This document shows, one piece after another, positions 1 through 6,872 of a DNA stretch of 7,022 nucleotides. Numbering within the stretch: position 1 is the first letter of the stretch; every line of letters starts with the position of its first letter. Source of the stretch: UBA6136 sp044378425 (GTDB lineage Bacteria > Pseudomonadota > Gammaproteobacteria > Methylococcales > Methylococcaceae); the NCBI GenBank assembly GCA_044378425.1, contig JBILXN010000130.1:1-7022 (forward strand), written 5' to 3'. The notes under the pieces are model-generated. The model had not been told where the DNA came from. It did not search any database and saw only the letters and a program-made list of their open reading frames with translations. The translations under genes were made by a program, and so were the position numbers.

Positions 1-99
1 CAGGACGAGACCGTCAAGGTCGCTGGACGTCAGCGCTACAAACGTTATCAGGCGTTGGGGCATAGTTTGTATACCCACCCACTGGACCCAGGCGACTGA
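1..99 (+). CDS. holC: DNA polymerase III chi subunit, C-terminal end (partial)
   Basis: This open frame enters from the left edge and ends at TGA 97-99, leaving 32 codons. The visible tail contains the pattern GRQRYKRYQALG, which resembles the end of HolC (chi), where a G-R-x-R-Y-x-x-Y-x-x-x-G segment precedes a short variable terminus. Chi is a small clamp-loader accessory protein that bridges the psi subunit to single-strand binding protein at the replication fork. The main support besides the tail is position: holC directly upstream of valS is a widespread gammaproteobacterial arrangement, often as pepA-holC-valS. The catalytic or binding core lies outside the window, so the name rests on a short C-terminal match plus synteny. 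The frame itself is certain only as an open frame up to the stop. Confidence 0.72.
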   Translation, partial: QDETVKVAGRQRYKRYQALGHSLYTHPLDPGD

Positions 100-100
100 T

Positions 101-115
101 CCCGGCACAGCCGGG
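101..115 (+). other. Small perfect hairpin just after the holC stop
   Basis: CCCGGC (101-106) and GCCGGG (110-115) are perfect reverse complements with a three-base loop ACA, starting one base after the holC TGA. The stem is all G-C, but the bases that follow (TTCAG) do not form a T tract, so it does not look like a standard intrinsic terminator. It could protect or define an mRNA 3' end, act as a weak pause site, or be chance in a G+C-rich gap. The remaining gap to valS (116-182) shows no promoter boxes that I would defend. Confidence 0.4.
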
Positions 116-182
116 TTCAGTCAACGCCGCATCATTTAACACACCGCCGGACACTCTAAAGCCGGCCCTTACCCTAGCCAAC

Positions 183-3005
183 ATGGACAAGACCTACGAA
201 CCCCAAGCCATAGAACAGCGCTGGTACGACACCTGGGAAAATCGCGGCTACTTTGCCCCGTCAGGTCTGGGCGATTCCTACTGCATCATGATTCCGCCAC
301 CCAATGTAACGGGCAGCCTGCACATGGGGCACGGATTCAACAATACCATCATGGATGCCCTGATCCGTTTTCGGCGCATGCAGGGCTGTAATACCCTCTG
401 GCAGGTAGGCACTGACCATGCCGGCATCGCCACCCAAATGGTGGTTGAACGCAAACTGGCTGCCGACGGCGTGACCCGCCACGACCTCGGACGCGAGAGG
501 TTTCTGGACAAGGTCTGGGAGTGGAAAGGCGAATCGGGGGGCACCATTACCCGCCAGTTGCGGCGCCTGGGGTCATCGGTTGATTGGTCGCGGGAACGCT
601 TCACCATGGATGAAGGCCTGTCGCGTGCGGTGCAGGAAGCCTTCGTCAGGCTTTATGACGAAGGCCTTATTTACCGTGGCAAGCGCCTGGTTAACTGGGA
701 TCCGAAACTGCATACCGCCATTTCCGACCTTGAGGTGCAAAGCGAGGAGGAAAAAGGCAGTCTCTGGCATTTTCGCTATCCTTTGGCGGACGGTAGCGGA
801 CATCTTGTGGTAGCGACTACCCGACCTGAAACCATGCTGGGCGATACCGCCGTCGCGGTGCACCCAGAGGACGAGCGTTACCGGCATCTGGTCGGCAAGA
901 CCATACGACTGCCGGTTGCAGGCCGCGAGATTCCCATCATTGCCGATGAGTATGTCGATCCAGCTTTTGGTACCGGATGTGTCAAGATTACGCCTGCTCA
1001 TGACTTCAACGACTACGAGGTTGGCAAACGGCATCACTTGCCATTGATCAACGTACTGGACCGCGATGCCTGCATCCTCCACGAGTTTACCGTCCTGACC
1101 TTCGAAGGGTATGCCGCACTGCACGGTGAAAAAGCACCCGCAGTCTATGCCGGACTGGATCGATTTGAGGCGCGCAAGGCGATTGTTGCCGAATTTGAGG
1201 CCCTGGGCCTGCTGGAGACGATCGAACCCCATACCTTGAAAGTGCCGCGCGGCGACCGCTCCGGTGCCGTTATTGAGCCCTGGTTGACCGATCAGTGGTA
1301 CGTTGATGCTAAAACGCTCGCCAAGCCCGCTATTGAAGCGGTCGAGGATGGCCGCATCCGCTTTGTCCCCCAGCAGTATGAGAATCTCTATTTCTCGTGG
1401 ATGCGTGATATTCAGGACTGGTGTATTTCCCGCCAGCTCTGGTGGGGCCATCGTATTCCGGCCTGGTATGACAGCCACGGCAAGGTCTACGTCGGTCGAA
1501 CTGAAGCCGAAGTCAGAGAAAAGTACGGCCTGGAGCCGGGTCTGGCCTTGCTACAGGATGATGATGTCCTTGATACCTGGTTCTCGTCGGCGTTGTGGAC
1601 CTTCTCGACGCTGGGTTGGCCGGAACAAACTGCGGAACTGAAAATTTTCCATCCCACCGATGTCTTGGTCACCGGTTTCGACATCATCTTTTTCTGGGTG
1701 GCGCGCATGGTCATGATGACCATGCATTTCATGAAGCACCCCGATGGCAGCCCGCAAATCCCCTTCAAGACGGTGTATGTCCACGGCCTGGTGCGCGATG
1801 CTGAAGGCCAGAAAATGTCCAAGTCCAAGGGCAATGTGCTGGATCCCCTCGATATCATTGATGGCATAAGTCTTGATCAGTTGGTCGCCAAACGCACTGC
1901 GGGCCTTATGCAGCCTCAGATGGCAGAAAAGATTGAGAAGCGTACCCGCAAAGAGTTTCCAGAAGGCATTGCATCATACGGGTGTGATGCTCTGCGGTTC
2001 ACGTTCGCCTCGTTGGCCTCGACCGGTCGTGACATCAAGTTCGATATGGGGCGGGTCGAGGGCTATCGTAATTTCTGCAACAAGCTGTGGAATGCCGCTC
2101 GCTACGTGCTGATGAACACTGAGGGTCAGGACACCGGCATCAGCGGCGAGACGGTCTACAGCCTGCCTGACCGCTGGATCAGGGCACGGCTGAATCATGC
2201 CGTCGTCCAGACCTTGTCCGTCGTCGAAGAATTCCGCTTCGATCTCGCTGCCCGCGCCATCTATGAGTTCATCTGGAACGAATACTGTGACTGGTATCTT
2301 GAGTTAGCCAAGGTGAGCCTGCAGTCCGACGATGCGGCTCAGCAGCGGGGTACCCGAAAGACGCTGGTTGAAGTGCTGGAGACAGTGTTGCGGCTGACTC
2401 ACCCGATCATGCCTTACATCACCGAAGAGATCTGGCAGCGGGTGGCTGTGCTGGCCGGGAAGTCTGGGCCTACCCTGATGCAGCAGCCTTACCCGGTTCC
2501 GAATCCGCAAGGTAATGATGCGGCGGCTGAGCAGGAAATGGCCTGGGTCATGAGTGTGTTGCTGGGGATCCGCCGTATTCGCGGCGAAATGAATATTGCT
2601 CCCGGTAAGCCCTTGCCCATCCTGCTTGATAACGGCTCTCGTCATGACCACGACTGTGTGGCGGCTAATGCCGAGTACATCCACAAGATCGGCCGTGTTG
2701 AGAGTATTCGCTGGTTGGCAGAAGGCGAGGCGGCACCAGAGTCGGCGATTGCGCTGGTCGGCGACATGAAGGTGCTGATTCCAATGGCGGGCCTGATCGA
2801 CAAGCACGCGGAACTGGCGCGTCTGGACCGTGAAATTCAACGTCTGACAAAGGAGCTGCCCAGACTTGAGGGTAAGTTGGGCGATGCGTCGTTTCTTGCC
2901 AAGGCTCCGGCGCAGGTAGTCGAAAAGGAACAGGCCCGGTTGCAGGATCTAAGGGCCTCTGTGGCCGAACTATTGGCCCAGGTCGACAAAATTCGGGCGC
3001 TGTAG
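183..3005 (+). CDS. valS: Valyl-tRNA synthetase (ValRS)
   Basis: Class Ia aminoacyl-tRNA synthetase that attaches valine to tRNA-Val in the cytoplasm and hydrolyses mischarged Thr-tRNA-Val. The catalytic Rossmann fold shows the HIGH-type motif HMGH at 47-50 and KMSKS at 544-548. The CP1 editing domain (roughly 150-330) has TTRPE at 212-216 and GTGCVKITPAHDFND at 263-277; R214, K268, T270, D274 and D277 line up by spacing with the editing-pocket residues known from Thermus ValRS. The anticodon-binding helical domain begins near YRNFCNKLWNA (628-638), and the last 70 or so residues form the charged coiled-coil tRNA arm. At 940 aa the protein is complete, close to E. coli ValRS (951 aa). The ATG at 183 is chosen because MDKTYEPQAIE matches the family N-terminus (MEKTYNPQDIE in E. 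coli). No clear Shine-Dalgarno sequence precedes it. The stop is TAG 3003-3005. No key residue is missing. Confidence 0.98.
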   Translation: MDKTYEPQAIEQRWYDTWENRGYFAPSGLGDSYCIMIPPPNVTGSLHMGHGFNNTIMDALIRFRRMQGCNTLWQVGTDHAGIATQMVVERKLAADGVTRHDLGRERFLDKVWEWKGESGGTITRQLRRLGSSVDWSRERFTMDEGLSRAVQEAFVRLYDEGLIYRGKRLVNWDPKLHTAISDLEVQSEEEKGSLWHFRYPLADGSGHLVVATTRPETMLGDTAVAVHPEDERYRHLVGKTIRLPVAGREIPIIADEYVDPAFGTGCVKITPAHDFNDYEVGKRHHLPLINVLDRDACILHEFTVLTFEGYAALHGEKAPAVYAGLDRFEARKAIVAEFEALGLLETIEPHTLKVPRGDRSGAVIEPWLTDQWYVDAKTLAKPAIEAVEDGRIRFVPQQYENLYFSWMRDIQDWCISRQLWWGHRIPAWYDSHGKVYVGRTEAEVREKYGLEPGLALLQDDDVLDTWFSSALWTFSTLGWPEQTAELKIFHPTDVLVTGFDIIFFWVARMVMMTMHFMKHPDGSPQIPFKTVYVHGLVRDAEGQKMSKSKGNVLDPLDIIDGISLDQLVAKRTAGLMQPQMAEKIEKRTRKEFPEGIASYGCDALRFTFASLASTGRDIKFDMGRVEGYRNFCNKLWNAARYVLMNTEGQDTGISGETVYSLPDRWIRARLNHAVVQTLSVVEEFRFDLAARAIYEFIWNEYCDWYLELAKVSLQSDDAAQQRGTRKTLVEVLETVLRLTHPIMPYITEEIWQRVAVLAGKSGPTLMQQPYPVPNPQGNDAAAEQEMAWVMSVLLGIRRIRGEMNIAPGKPLPILLDNGSRHDHDCVAANAEYIHKIGRVESIRWLAEGEAAPESAIALVGDMKVLIPMAGLIDKHAELARLDREIQRLTKELPRLEGKLGDASFLAKAPAQVVEKEQARLQDLRASVAELLAQVDKIRAL

Positions 3006-3033
3006 TGACGCGACGTTTCGGAGATGATCAGCC

Positions 3034-3049
3034 GCAGGTCTTGGCCTGC
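3034..3049 (+). promoter_or_regulatory. Hairpin covering the weak ribosome binding site of pilB
   Basis: GCAGG (3034-3038) pairs perfectly with CCTGC (3045-3049), with an additional possible T-G pair (3039/3044) and a four-base loop CTTG. The only purine-rich stretch near the pilB ATG (3052) is the AGG at 3036-3038, and it lies inside the left arm. Folding would therefore hide the probable ribosome binding site and reach to within two bases of the start codon. The inverted repeat is seen directly. A role in limiting pilB translation is inference, and a five-base stem can occur by chance. No T tract follows, so a terminator is unlikely. Confidence 0.35.
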
Positions 3050-3051
3050 CC

Positions 3052-4761
3052 ATGACTAGCGTTGCGCCGATATTACCGGGGCTGCTGAAATGTCTGGTCA
3101 AGCATGGTCTGCTGACTGAGCAATTGGCGCAGTCGTGCGTGGATGAATCGGGCCGAAAGGGGGTGCCGCCAGTGAGCTATCTGGTGGCGAGCGGTCTCCT
3201 CTCCAGCCGGAGGATTGCCGAAAGGATCTCTCTGGATTTTGGGGTTCCACTACTGGATCTCACTGCCTTCGTTCTGGATGGGAATCTGATCGGGACCGTT
3301 AGCGAGAAACTGGTTCAAAAACATCATGTACTCCCCCTTTTGCAGCGCGGTAATCGCCTGTTTCTGGCGGTTGCCGATCCGACATCGCATCAGTCATTCG
3401 AGGAAATCAAGTTTCATACAGGTTTGAGCGTCGAAGTCGTTCTGGTCGAAGAGGACAAACTGGCCAAGTCTATCGAGGCTCTGCTTGAGGCCGCCGACTC
3501 CGCTTTCAAGGATCTTCTGGACGTCAATCTCGACACCATTAATTTATCGGTGGCTGATCCCGGGAAAGCCGTTGCCGATGGCACTCCTGGCGATACGGAA
3601 GATGCGCCTGTGGTTCGTTTCGTCAACAAGATCTTGTTGGATGCTATCAAAAAGGGCGCCTCGGACATTCATTTTGAACCCTACGAAAAGGACTTCCGAA
3701 TACGTTATCGGCATGATGGGATGCTGCATGAAATCGCCAACCCACCGGTCAATCTCGCGGGACGTATTGCGGCGCGACTCAAGGTCATGTCACGCATGGA
3801 TATTGCTGAGCGACGGGTACCGCAGGACGGTCGCATTAAACTCGAACTGTCCCGCACCCGCTCGATAGATTTCCGAGTCAATACCTGTCCGACCTTGTAC
3901 GGCGAAAAAATCGTACTGCGGATACTTGATCCTGCTTCGGCCCAACTCGGCATTGAGAAACTAGGGTTTGAGCGTGATCAGCGCAAAAACTTTCTGGATG
4001 CGCTGAACAAGCCTTACGGGATGATTCTGGTGACCGGCCCGACTGGAAGCGGCAAGACCGTAACGCTCTATACAGGACTCAACGCCCTGAATACCAGCGA
4101 CCGCAACATTTCCACCGTTGAAGATCCGGTTGAAATTACGGTGCCCGGCATCAATCAGGTCAACGTTAACACCAAAACGGGTCTGACTTTTGCCGAGGCG
4201 CTCAGAGCCTTCCTGCGACAGGATCCGGACGTGATCATGGTGGGCGAGATTCGTGATCTCGAGACCGCTGAAATTGCCGTCAAGGCCGCACAAACCGGTC
4301 ATATGGTGTTATCCACCCTGCATACCAACGATGCCCCGCAAACGCTCAATCGTCTGATGCAAATGGGGATTCCACCCTTCAACATTGCCTCGGCCGTATT
4401 GCTGATTATGGCGCAGCGTCTCGCGCGCCGACTCTGCGAATTTTGCAAGCAGCCGCTGGACATGCCGCCCGAAGCCTTGCTCCAAGCCGGATTCCAGCAG
4501 CAGGATCTGGGTCAGTTCGTGGTATATGGTCCTGGCGAGTGTGAACGCTGCGTTAAAGGCTACCGCGGTCGGGTCGGGATCTATCAGGTCATGCCGATAT
4601 CTGAACCCATGAACCAGATTATTCTGGAGGGTGCCAGCGTAATGCGGATTGCAGAACAGGCAAAAGCCGAGGGGATAGCCGACCTCAGGTCATCTGGTTT
4701 GGCCAAAGTCAGGGCAGGGATCACCAGCCTGGCTGAGATTGACCGGGTCACACGGGAGTAG
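3052..4761 (+). CDS. pilB: Type IV pilus extension ATPase PilB
   Basis: Cytoplasmic hexameric secretion ATPase that powers pilus assembly through PilC. The N-terminal MshEN/T2SSE_N region spans about 8-150 and is followed by an acidic linker (150-185). The N2 domain begins at APVVRFVNKILLDAI with ASDIHFEPYEK at 203-213. The C-terminal ATPase domain has Walker A GPTGSGKT (329-336, K335), the Asp box VEDPVE (356-361), Walker B with DPDVIMVGE (391-399, catalytic E399), and the His box with H417 and H424. Two zinc-binding cysteine pairs, CEFC (462-465) and CERC (497-500), are typical of PilB/GspE-type ATPases and distinguish it from PilT. The length (569 aa) equals that of close PilB proteins, and the similarity to Pseudomonas PilB runs end to end. 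The ATG at 3052 is the only ATG after the in-frame TGA at 3025; the ribosome binding site is weak. GspE or MshE of a related system are alternatives, but PilC and PilD downstream support PilB. Confidence 0.97.
   Translation: MTSVAPILPGLLKCLVKHGLLTEQLAQSCVDESGRKGVPPVSYLVASGLLSSRRIAERISLDFGVPLLDLTAFVLDGNLIGTVSEKLVQKHHVLPLLQRGNRLFLAVADPTSHQSFEEIKFHTGLSVEVVLVEEDKLAKSIEALLEAADSAFKDLLDVNLDTINLSVADPGKAVADGTPGDTEDAPVVRFVNKILLDAIKKGASDIHFEPYEKDFRIRYRHDGMLHEIANPPVNLAGRIAARLKVMSRMDIAERRVPQDGRIKLELSRTRSIDFRVNTCPTLYGEKIVLRILDPASAQLGIEKLGFERDQRKNFLDALNKPYGMILVTGPTGSGKTVTLYTGLNALNTSDRNISTVEDPVEITVPGINQVNVNTKTGLTFAEALRAFLRQDPDVIMVGEIRDLETAEIAVKAAQTGHMVLSTLHTNDAPQTLNRLMQMGIPPFNIASAVLLIMAQRLARRLCEFCKQPLDMPPEALLQAGFQQQDLGQFVVYGPGECERCVKGYRGRVGIYQVMPISEPMNQIILEGASVMRIAEQAKAEGIADLRSSGLAKVRAGITSLAEIDRVTRE
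4754..4758 (+). promoter_or_regulatory. Ribosome binding site that supports the GTG start of pilC
   Basis: GGGAG lies inside the last codons of pilB, eight bases before the GTG at 4767. This is good spacing and is the clearest Shine-Dalgarno sequence in the window. It supports the non-ATG start of pilC and implies that ribosomes finishing pilB are close to the pilC start, which favours translational coupling. Confidence 0.7.
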
Positions 4762-4766
4762 CGGCC

Positions 4767-5987
4767 GTGGCTCGGGAAAAGGAAGCCTTGGTTTGGTTCC
4801 TCTGGGAAGGAACCGATCAGCGCAATCAGAAAGCCAAGGGTGAGCTGGCTGCCAGGACCGAACTGGTTGCCCGTGCCGAATTAAGGCGTCAGGGCATCCG
4901 CCTTAGCAAGATACGGAAAAAGCCTCGGGCGTTGTTTACACCGCGGCAGCAAAAAATCACGCCCAAGGAGATTGCCCTGTTCAGCCGGCAACTGGCAACC
5001 ATGCTGTCGGCAGGCGTACCGCTGGTACAGGCGTTTGATATCGTCGGTCGAGGCCACGAGAACCCTTCGATGCAGGATTTGCTGCTCAGAATAAAGGCCG
5101 ACGTAGAGGGCGGGAACCCGCTGGCGGAGTCACTGGGTCGCCATCCCGCCTACTTCGACGCGCTATTCTGTAATCTGGTGCGGGCAGGTGAGCAGGCGGG
5201 CGTTCTCGAAACCCTGTTGCATAAAATCGCGGACTACAAGGAAAAAACCGAGTCTATCAAGGGAAAAATCAGAAAGGCTCTGACGTATCCGGCCGCCGTT
5301 CTTGTGATTGCCGTGCTGGTGACCGCCATTCTGTTGATCTTCGTAGTGCCCCAATTTGAAGACTTGTTCAAGGGGTTCGGTGCTGACCTGCCAGCCTTTA
5401 CCCGGCTCGTCATCGACCTTTCAAAATTTGTTCAGGCGTGGTGGTATCTGGCTCTCGGTCAATTCATCCTTGCGATCTACGTCTTTGTTCAGTTCAAGCG
5501 CAAATCGGAGGCTTTCAATCATGGCCTGGATCGGCTTGTACTTCAGATACCCAAGGTAGGACCGATCATCCATAAGGCGGCCATCTCGCGCTTTGCGAGG
5601 ACGCTGGCGACCATGTCGGCAGCGGGTGTTCCGCTCGTTGATGCCTTGCTGTCGGTGGCGGGCGCGACCGGAAACTACGTCTATGCCTCTGCGGTTCTGG
5701 CGATGCGGGAGGAGGTTTCCACCGGTACTCAGTTGCAGTCATCGATGCGGGATGCCGGATTGTTTCCCAACATGGTGGTGCAGATGGTGGCGATCGGCGA
5801 GGAGTCGGGATCTCTGGACAGTATGCTCGAGAAGGTCGCCGAATTTTACGAGGAAGAAGTCGACAACGCGGTCGATTCTCTCAGTAGCCTCATCGAGCCA
5901 ATGATCATGGCGATACTGGGTATTGTGGTGGGGGGTCTTGTCGTCGCCATGTATCTGCCAATTTTCAAACTCGGATCTGTGGTGTGA
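4767..5987 (+). CDS. pilC: Type IV pilus inner-membrane platform protein PilC
   Basis: Polytopic inner-membrane protein of the GspF/PilC family. It sits at the base of the pilus machine and couples PilB ATPase motion to pilin addition. Two T2SSF domains are visible as an internal duplication. One copy has SRQLATMLSAGVPLVQAF (73-90) and GEQAGVLETLLHKIADY (141-157). The second has SRFARTLATMSAAGVPLVDAL (274-294) and GEESGSLDSMLEKVAEFY (344-361). Hydrophobic segments fall at about 175-197, 224-243 and 376-399, the usual three-helix plan. The N-terminus has the family's W-E-G-x-D pattern (FLWEGTD, 11-17) followed by a basic stretch. Length (406 aa) is normal for PilC. Translation starts at GTG 4767, five bases after the pilB stop and eight bases after GGGAG; the next methionine is at residue 79, inside the first domain, so the GTG start is firm. 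GspF of a type II secretion system is the alternative, made less likely by pilB and pilD on both sides. Confidence 0.97.
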   Translation: MAREKEALVWFLWEGTDQRNQKAKGELAARTELVARAELRRQGIRLSKIRKKPRALFTPRQQKITPKEIALFSRQLATMLSAGVPLVQAFDIVGRGHENPSMQDLLLRIKADVEGGNPLAESLGRHPAYFDALFCNLVRAGEQAGVLETLLHKIADYKEKTESIKGKIRKALTYPAAVLVIAVLVTAILLIFVVPQFEDLFKGFGADLPAFTRLVIDLSKFVQAWWYLALGQFILAIYVFVQFKRKSEAFNHGLDRLVLQIPKVGPIIHKAAISRFARTLATMSAAGVPLVDALLSVAGATGNYVYASAVLAMREEVSTGTQLQSSMRDAGLFPNMVVQMVAIGEESGSLDSMLEKVAEFYEEEVDNAVDSLSSLIEPMIMAILGIVVGGLVVAMYLPIFKLGSVV

Positions 5988-5999
5988 TGGGGTGGCAGT

Positions 6000-6869
6000 A
6001 TGATTGACTTTTTTTACGGATCGCCGCTGAGCTTTCCCATCATGATTGGTTGTCTGGGTCTTATGGTGGGCAGTTTCTTGAACGTAGTGATTCATCGTCT
6101 GCCAATAATGCTCGACCGTGAGTGGCGCCGAGATTCAGCCCTGTTTCTCGGGCAAGAGCCAGACGCCAGCGGTGATGTGATTTTCAATCTGGCTGTCCCC
6201 CGATCCTGTTGTCCCGCCTGCGGCAAGGCCATTGGTGCGCTCGAGAATATCCCGCTACTCAGTTTCATGGCCCTGAGAGGCCGCTGCTCTGCTTGTGCCG
6301 CCCCGATTCCCCTCCGTTATCCTATGGTGGAGTTACTCACCGCGGCGGTTTCCGCCGCTGTCGCCTGGCATTTTGGCCTGAGCCTGCATACCTTGGCTGG
6401 ACTCGTATTAAGCTGGGGTTTGATTGCTCTTGGTTTTATTGATATCGACCGGCAGTTGCTGCCCGACGCCATTACCCTGCCGCTATTATGGTTGGGCTTG
6501 CTGCTGAGCGTTTTTAATCTGTATGTCGATAGCCCCACCAGCATCCTCGGTGCGGTAAGCGGGTATCTGGTGCTGTGGCTGGTGTTCCAATTGTTTCGCC
6601 TGCTCACTGGGCGAGCGGGCATGGGGTATGGCGACTTCAAGCTGCTGGCTTTGCTGGGGGCCTGGCAGGGGTGGACCATGCTGCCGCTGATTCTGGTGAT
6701 GTCCTCTGTGGCGGGTGCCATCATAGGTGGCCTGATGATCGTGCAGGGGCACCGCGACCACCGTGCGCCGATTCCCTTTGGCCCGTATCTGGCACTTGCG
6801 GGCTGGATAACCCTGCTCTGGGGGGATGCCTTGAATGCGGCCTATATGGCCATGCTGGTGGTAGATTAA
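6000..6869 (+). CDS. pilD: Prepilin leader peptidase / N-methyltransferase PilD
   Basis: Inner-membrane aspartyl protease (A24 family) that cuts the leader of type IV prepilins and pseudopilins after glycine and methylates the new N-terminal residue. The N-terminal domain has GSFLNVVIHRLP (24-35), then a cytoplasmic loop with two cysteine pairs, CPAC (71-74) and CSAC (96-99), around ENIPLLSF (82-89). The protease part has FIDIDRQLLPD (146-156) and GMGYGDFK (207-214). The catalytic aspartates are expected to be D148 and D212, by comparison with PilD/XcpA and TcpJ; D150 is a neighbouring conserved acid. About eight hydrophobic helices are visible. At 289 aa it is full length. ATG 6000 is the only start after an in-frame stop that is also the pilC TGA (5985-5987), and GGGGTGG (5989-5995) is a modest ribosome binding site. 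In many bacteria one PilD also serves type II secretion; no such genes are visible here. Confidence 0.97.
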   Translation: MIDFFYGSPLSFPIMIGCLGLMVGSFLNVVIHRLPIMLDREWRRDSALFLGQEPDASGDVIFNLAVPRSCCPACGKAIGALENIPLLSFMALRGRCSACAAPIPLRYPMVELLTAAVSAAVAWHFGLSLHTLAGLVLSWGLIALGFIDIDRQLLPDAITLPLLWLGLLLSVFNLYVDSPTSILGAVSGYLVLWLVFQLFRLLTGRAGMGYGDFKLLALLGAWQGWTMLPLILVMSSVAGAIIGGLMIVQGHRDHRAPIPFGPYLALAGWITLLWGDALNAAYMAMLVVD

Positions 6870-6872
6870 AAA

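Noticed and set aside
101..120. Intrinsic terminator after holC
   Set aside because: The G-C stem is perfect but is followed by TTCAG rather than a T tract, so it was recorded only as a hairpin.
47..140. Sigma-70-like promoter for valS (TATACC at 70-75 or TTTAAC at 135-140)
   Set aside because: Neither box has a recognisable -35 partner at a spacing of 16 to 18 bases, so a promoter call would be guesswork.
573..1478. 301-codon open frame on the minus strand inside valS
   Set aside because: It lies fully antisense to a well-conserved ValRS coding region. Its translation shows no recognisable domain, and it reads as a by-product of codon bias in the opposite strand.
2304..2840. 178-codon open frame on the minus strand inside valS
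   Set aside because: It is antisense to the ValRS anticodon-binding region, with His/Gln/Arg-rich low-complexity composition and no family resemblance, so I treat it as a shadow frame.
2950..3051. Sigma-54 promoter before pilB
   Set aside because: I looked for a GG/GC pair in the -24/-12 arrangement because pilin genes often use sigma-54. TTGGC-like fragments occur, but none has the right spacing.
6000..6016. T tract at 6009-6015 as part of a terminator between pilC and pilD
   Set aside because: No G-C-rich inverted repeat precedes the tract, and it lies inside the pilD coding sequence.
5739..6095. 118-codon minus-strand frame across the pilC-pilD junction
   Set aside because: It is His-rich with no motif, it is antisense to the conserved PilC C-terminal membrane helix, and no promoter or ribosome binding site supports it.
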